From contig MCGO01000034.1 in the NCBI GenBank assembly GCA_002104985.1, positions 62,001 to 126,000 on the forward strand: a DNA stretch of 64,000 nucleotides, given 5' to 3'. The notes beneath the pieces are model-generated. The model was not told the DNA's origin, ran no database searches, and saw only the letters and a list, made by a program, of their open reading frames with translations. This DNA comes from Rhizoclosmatium globosum. Lineage: Eukaryota; Chytridiomycota; Chytridiomycetes; Chytridiales; Chytriomycetaceae. The position numbers and the translations under genes were made by a program. Shown here in pieces: positions 58,584-64,000 of the stretch; positions within the stretch are counted from its first letter, which is position 1; every line of letters starts with the position of its first letter.

Positions 58584-59687
58584 TTACTCGTCCTTTGGAT
58601 AGGGGAGTCCAAACAAATCGTCATCCTTTTGCCAGCTGTACTTAATTTCGACGGTACCGGAGGAACCAGTAACAGGAGATTGGGATCCAGGCTCAATCAA
58701 GAAATCCGATGAACGCTCAAAGATACCAGGGAAGTAGAGTCTAATGGAGCAGGGGTTTTTTCCAGTTAGTTATACATCCATTCTGAAGCAGCTCTCTTTC
58801 CCTAAACAGTCCTTCCTTAACAGCCCACTTTCGCAATTATATCCATAGCCTTAACAGCCCTCCGATCCTTTCTGTTGATTTCTTCCCATTGAGCTCTTTG
58901 TTCCACCCAATACTTGTACAGATATCGACAGCCCCGGCCATTTCACGCCCATCGAAACTGATACAACTACGATCGCATTCGCTGTCACACCAGATTCCGC
59001 TTTCACTGCAAATTCAACCAACACGCAACTTCAGCTCAACACTCCAGAGACCCGAGACAGACAGACAGATAGTCACCTGTGGATAGTTTGAGGAGCGCCA
59101 TTTGTGAGGATGCGAGTGTCATCGGCAATGCGCTGCTGAATAGCCAAGTTGCGCTGCATGTCCGACTCGATGCCGTCCCGTCCACGCATGTTTTCGCTAA
59201 TGTATTTTGTGATTGGGTTTTCGTCCTTCTTTGTTTGTTGAAGAGACTGAATTGCGAAAACCGAAGCGGCAACGAGAACCCCGGCCTTGAGGAAGTACGA
59301 GGAAAAGAAGGTTTCTCTCTTTGACTGAGTCTCTGAACCGTCTGGGTGGTCTGGGTAGGTTAAGAGCGACTCGGGCTGTTCGCCGTGCGGAGGGGCGTAG
59401 TACTCGTGGGGCCACCTGGTTCAAGTTCAGTTGATTGTAGTGTGTTTAGTACGATGCGATGTTGCACTTAGTAAAGCAGCCCGTGCGTGTCGTATCCTTG
59501 AAAACGGTAAAGAAAAGTGAACTCACTCGCGGGCAATCTTGAGCCAGGCCGCCGGTGTCTCCTTGTTGCGCACGTACACAACCTTGTGTGCTGCTTCGTG
59601 TCCGTGGTCGTGTCCGTGTCCGTGTCCAGATGATCCGTGGCGGCGTGCGATTCGGGTCACTGTTGCGAACCGTCTGGCAATGCTCAT
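58584..59687 (-). CDS. Probable mitochondrial complex I accessory subunit (17.8-kDa / ESSS-like)
   Basis: Three exons. Exon 1 (59687 to about 59528) encodes a mitochondrial-type presequence (MSIARRFATVTRIARRHGSS) with a His-rich stretch, then KETPAAWLKIARE. Exon 2 starts WPHEYYAPPHGEQPESLL and carries one membrane helix (FFSSYFLKAGVLVAAVFAI), then DENPITKYISENMRGRDG and ILTNGAPQTIHR. After a 337-bp intron, exon 3 gives LYFPGIFERSSDFLIEPGSQ and ends LFGLPYPKDE. The order (helix, ITKYI, a QRNL...QQ run, RLYFPG.FER) resembles fungal accessory subunits of NADH:ubiquinone oxidoreductase of the 17.8-kDa type. The single-pass mitochondrial inner-membrane nature is fairly clear; the subunit name is tentative. 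Confidence 0.55.
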
Positions 59688-59955
59688 CTTCCTTTTTTCT
59701 GAAATTTCCACTTTCCCTACCACCTACCTAGTTCATCTAGTTATTGAAGGAAAAGAGAGGATACACATCATTTATTAAATTACCCATCTGAAGATGAAGC
59801 TGAAGCTGAAGATGATGCATCGTCAACACTCCCGTGAAACCGTTTCGGTTGTCGTAGCCCCATCCCTGCAATACTACTTCGCCCTTTTGAAATCGAAACC
59901 ATACTCAAAGCACTTGATTTTACAAGCCTGCCAGTTCGAGCCTTCACTTTGGGAC

Positions 59956-62900
59956 CTATTCCACTTGCCCCCCTTCCTCAGACCCAACAGAATTTCTTTG
60001 ATCAAGATCCATAAAGAGCAACGTCCGACAGACATCAAATACTTGTCCCTTCTCCACCGGCTTCTTCAACACAACATGCATTCCCGCATTTTTGAGCGGC
60101 CCATCGTTGTTTCCAAGAACAAGATTCCCCGTGACAGCGACAATCGGCATCGTATACCCTGCAGCCCGAATACGAACTGTCGCCTCTTCACCACTCATTC
60201 CAGGCATTTCCAAGTCCATGAACACGATACTCACTTTTCGTTGCTGCACAATTCGAATCGCTTCCGTTCCGTTTGAGACTTCTAGCACGTCTGCGAATTT
60301 CCCATACGCTTTGAGCATTTTGGCCAGTATAGAACGGTTCACGAGAGAATCGTCAACGACAAGTGCCGCCGTCTTTGTTCCGATCGCGGTTGGTCTCACC
60401 GGTTCAGATGCACGTGGAACAGGCTTGCCTTCTGAATAGGATTGGATAGATGTTATCGAAGTCTGGATTTTATGTGACTCCGAAGCAGACTTTCTGTGTT
60501 TTGACATGGTGGCAGGATATGGCGGTTCAGATGTCCGTGAAACAGATTGAAATTTGTCAGAGGAGGAATCCATCGAAGTTGTCGAGGTCCGAACATGTTC
60601 AGATTCCGCGATAAATTGTTTCTGCTTCGGAAACGCAGTTTGGCGTTGAATGGGGGGAGAGGAATGCATGGATGCCGAGGAGGTCCGAATATTATTTGAG
60701 AATGGTGATTCTCCAGTCGTGCGTATCGGTCTCGATTCGCGTGGCGATGATTGCATATCTGGAGACGATTTGATGGATGCTGTTGAAGTACTACATGCTG
60801 TAAAGACAGTGGTAGGTGCGCCTGCTAATGGATGTGAAGAGCCACCAAGTTTGGAATGAGACGAAATAATGATTTGTGAACCCCTGTTCACACTCAACAT
60901 CACATTGTTGTTGCTTGCTGGAGATCCGGCAGATGCAGCAGAACCTGTCTCGGATATTGTCTTTTCGACGCTCGTTGTACCGCCAGAATGTCTCCGGACA
61001 GAAGGGAAAAGGGCTCCTAAAAATTGAGAACCGAGAGACGTAATCAAGTTTGAATGATGCTCTGATGCAGAGGATGAACTTGAACGACGGCGTTGTTGAA
61101 GTTGAAAGTCTGGCTGTGATTTGGCTGAAGGACTGGTTATGTCTGAGAATGTCACAGACTGATTTTTGCTTGTTTCTTTTGGAGGCATTGAGGATTCGTG
61201 TACTCCAATTTCGGGATCTTCTTGCACTGGTTGTGGCCGTGATGGGAATGCACGGTGAAGGCTAGGTCGATAGTATTGTTTTAAGATGTCGGCGATAATA
61301 TCTTTCGTCAGTGGCTTCTGGATGAAAGCCGTCATTCCGTTTTTTTCGAGATTCGATTGCGTTTCAGGGCCAAGTGAATAACTCGATACTATCAAAACGG
61401 GGCACAGAACATTGTTTTCACGTAGCGTCTTAAGTGTTTCCTATTCATGACCTTTAAACTCTTACTTCAAAAAATTTAGATGTACTTACAGTGCCATCCA
61501 TGATCGGCATCTCTAAATCCATGATAATAAGCTCCGTCATTGCTCGCTGGCACGATTTTACTGCTTCCGCCCCATTGCTTGCTTCTATAACGATTGCTGT
61601 AGGGTCGACATCAATAATAAACTTTGAAACGAGTTTCAGAAAGACTTTGGAATCATCCACAATCAAAACATGTCCTGGACCCGTTAGGACTGGTACAATT
61701 GAAGTCGTTGACGGGCACTTTAGCTTTTCTATCGATTCCATAACTTCACAAGTTGCTAATGCTGATGGAACCATGGCAGTAGAAGTGTTTTCATTTCTTC
61801 GCTTGTCGTTAAAACTTGGCGAGCGAGTTATGGCTGGTGGGTTTTCAATAGAACCTCGTTTCTTGTCATTGAAACTTGGAGACCTCGCCATCATCGCGAC
61901 TGTCAGTGTATTATCCATAGACGATCGCTTTTTGTCATTAAAACTAGGCGATCTCGCCATCATTGCTACCGTCAAAGTATTTTCTGCTGTACCTCTTCTT
62001 TCATTGAAACTTGGGGATCCAGTCATACTAACTTTTCTTATGAGGGATGCTTCCCGAATGGGTGATACTTGAAGAGAATTACGAGAGCCTTGAAAGCATT
62101 ATATATAAGCATATTAATCTGCATACAAACAATGCTTACCATTTTCGCTGTGACTAACGCTGTCAATGCTGCTAAGCCGCCCTCGGGGTCCCGTTCCAGT
62201 CCCGCTCAAAATTGAATTGGACCGTTGTATATCCTTGAAAGTAACTCGACTAATACGAGAACTTGCACTTGATCGATTAGAACTTAAATCGGCAGCCACG
62301 TTGTCGTTACTAAAGATTTGTTGTTTTGACATGGACGGAAGTCGAGAAATTGGAGTAATCACAGCAGGAACAGTCACTTGAACCGTAAAAGTAATGCAAT
62401 TCACGCCTTTACTCAGCTTTGTGGCATTTATATCCCCCTTCATAAGCCCCACAAGCTTTTTTGCAGTTGCCAGACCAAGTCCAGACTCGATCACATTCGC
62501 ACAGCGCATCATATTATACGGAACAAATAGCGTGTCAATAGGAAATGATATTCCAATTCCACCGAATGTAACTGATGTTTCGATTTCATGTATTTTGTCC
62601 ACACGTGAGAGGGAAGAATGGGAGACCTGTTTTCCTGAGCTTCGCAGCACCACTTTCCCATCTCGAGCAGAATACTAAGTTCAATGAGTTAAGGTGCAAG
62701 AAAAAATTCACTGTTACATACCTTGCAGGCAGCGATAAAAATGCTAGAAATCGCTTGCTCAAATCGACTCGAATCCACCAAAGCAACAGCCGGAATATTG
62801 TTGATTTGATGTTCGAATGTGATACCACAAAACATTTCTCGAACAGAGCTCATTGTCGAATAAATAACGCTTTGGATACTGGTTTGTGTTGGTTTAAGAA

Positions 62901-64000
62901 TGAGGTTACCCTTTTCTAAATTAAAATAGCTCGTGATATCTTCAGTGAGGGATAACATGATCCCAAGATTTTGCGAAATTCCAATTTTGAAATCAGAAGG
63001 CAATAACTTCATACAATCGTGATCGCCATCCCAAAGAGTTGCCACAGAGACTAAAGGTTCACGAAACTGTTCAGCTAAATAGGGTATATAGGATTCTTTA
63101 AGTATCAGCTGCTCTTTTGCTGAAAGCGCCTCTTTCTTTAGGCTTTCCATCTCCAAAGCCATGGTTTTGAGTTTCTTATTTGCATTTGCAATCGTCTTTC
63201 CATGCCTCATATCTTTCCGGGCGACTAGGTGTATCACAGCCAATCCAACAATTTGTGCAATCGAATGAATATGGAGGATTGGGAGATGTCCTTGATAGAA
63301 GTTTGGAGTGATTGAATCCAATGCACTAGATTGCCATATAAAACCAAATCCAAGATTTGAAAGGAGCCCAGAGAGAGACGCGATAGAAACTCCAAACACT
63401 CCACCAAAGTATCCTGATCCAAGGATAAGTGGGAAATACGTATATACGCTGAGAAACGAAGATCCGTCAGGAATCAGTGACCGCAGCACCAAAGGAATAC
63501 AAATAGCAAATCCGGATGCAATCACGGGAGAAATGACATTGACAATTAGCTTTCTGTCAGATAAGCAACTTTTGAATTTCAACAGATGAGACTTGGTCAT
63601 TTGGGACACCATCGGAACCATAATTAAAAGACCAGGAAATCCAGCGGACCAGTCAAGTAAAACACGTTGTCCCAGAGATAAACCGGTGGCATCGTTCCCG
63701 AGACTGATCACCAGAGAACGACACACAGCAAACACACCAACTGTGAGCGCAGCAGCAGCAATAAACTTGACCACTTCCAGCGAATGAGACGAGTCTTTGT
63801 GCATCACCGTTGAAGCAAAGAGCACGACAGCCAACATAATCGATTCCAACGCGTGAATCACAGAAAGCGCAATAATTGTTGTCATTGGCAGCGGATTACT
63901 CGCTCCTTTTGTAAGCTCGAGAAGCCCCGCAAAAACAGCTCCGATAAACCCAAGAGAGACTAAAGGCCTCAGGCGGATGTCAGTTACGAGGCAACCCGCA
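59956..64000 (-). CDS. Membrane hybrid histidine kinase with two receiver domains, degenerate H-box (5' incomplete)
   Basis: The frame runs off the right edge, so the N-terminus is missing. In order: a multi-pass sensor of about eight helices resembling MASE1 (VSLGFIGAVFAGLLELTKGA, PLILGSGYFGGVFGVSIASL), a coiled coil (MALEMESLKKEALSAKEQL), and a DHp-like segment YLAEQFREPLVSV where kinases have a His (SHELRTPL). An ATPase-like domain keeps the GLGLATAKKLVGLMKGDI lid region but has a poor N-box (DSSRFEQAISSIFIAACK). Next are a Ser-rich linker with repeated SPSFN motifs and receiver 1 (LIVDDSKVFLK, IIMDLEMPIMDG, then QKPL). A long Ser/Pro linker leads to receiver 2 (LVVDDSLVNRS, FMDLEMPGMSG, KKPV). 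Both receivers keep the acidic pair, phospho-Asp and Lys. Short introns at about 62690, 62130 and 61490 fit. It probably acts through partner kinases. Confidence 0.9.

Noticed and set aside
58889..59086. 65-codon plus-strand frame
   Set aside because: It lies within the 337-bp intron of the complex I subunit gene and shows no protein features.

Overview
This is a compact, intron-rich nuclear segment of a fungus, most likely a zoosporic (chytrid-type) fungus. The grounds are: GT-AG introns mostly of 43-75 bp with CTAAY-like branch sites; a fungal GDP-mannose transporter, REI1 and UGGT; a CARM1-type arginine methyltransferase; a membrane hybrid histidine kinase; many Sel1-repeat signalling proteins; and a PD-(D/E)XK-kinase fusion of the kind abundant in early-diverging fungi. 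The assignment is an inference from gene content. No rRNA or species marker is present.

Layout. 1-5.45 kb: a two-gene cassette that looks mobile. It holds a ten-exon zinc-finger/tyrosine-recombinase (Crypton/GCR1-NDC10 type) gene, followed 35 bp later by a RuvC-fold nuclease gene. A 3'-truncated tRNA-Pro lies just beyond (6.4 kb). 6.7-15 kb: a TACC-domain spindle protein, a small unknown gene, and a large protein combining two TIR-like domains, Sel1 repeats and a 2-oxoglutarate/Fe(II) oxygenase. 15.9-17.6 kb: first copy of an 'RRSAR' repeat-family gene. 17.7-32.5 kb: a dense, mostly conserved gene block with VRG4, a PD-(D/E)XK-kinase fusion, REI1, a PAH-domain protein with a C-terminal membrane anchor, a cysteine-rich small protein, a kinase with 11 Sel1 repeats, a PC-esterase-like Golgi protein, a DUF4291 protein and a nitronate monooxygenase.

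32.6-46.8 kb: a gene-poor, repeat-rich island. It contains a second, inverted and nearly identical RRSAR copy, a third diverged copy, a minisatellite, three copies of a noncoding dispersed repeat, and a ~0.7 kb direct repeat flanking a segment with one coiled-coil ORF. 46.8-52.2 kb: UGGT, ending in an HDEL signal. 52.7 kb: an intact tRNA-Glu. 53.9 kb: a decayed fragment of the RRSAR family. 55-64 kb: CARM1-type methyltransferase, a tiny predicted secreted peptide, a probable complex I accessory subunit, and a 5'-incomplete hybrid histidine kinase with two receivers that lacks the phospho-accepting histidine.

VRG4 and UGGT, and probably the PC-esterase-like protein, belong to the secretory and glycosylation pathway. 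The signalling genes (TIR-like/Sel1, kinase/Sel1, PD-(D/E)XK-kinase, hybrid histidine kinase) are unrelated in sequence but unusually frequent here. The strongest candidates for something undescribed are the recombinase + RuvC cassette and the TIR-like/Sel1/2OG-oxygenase protein.
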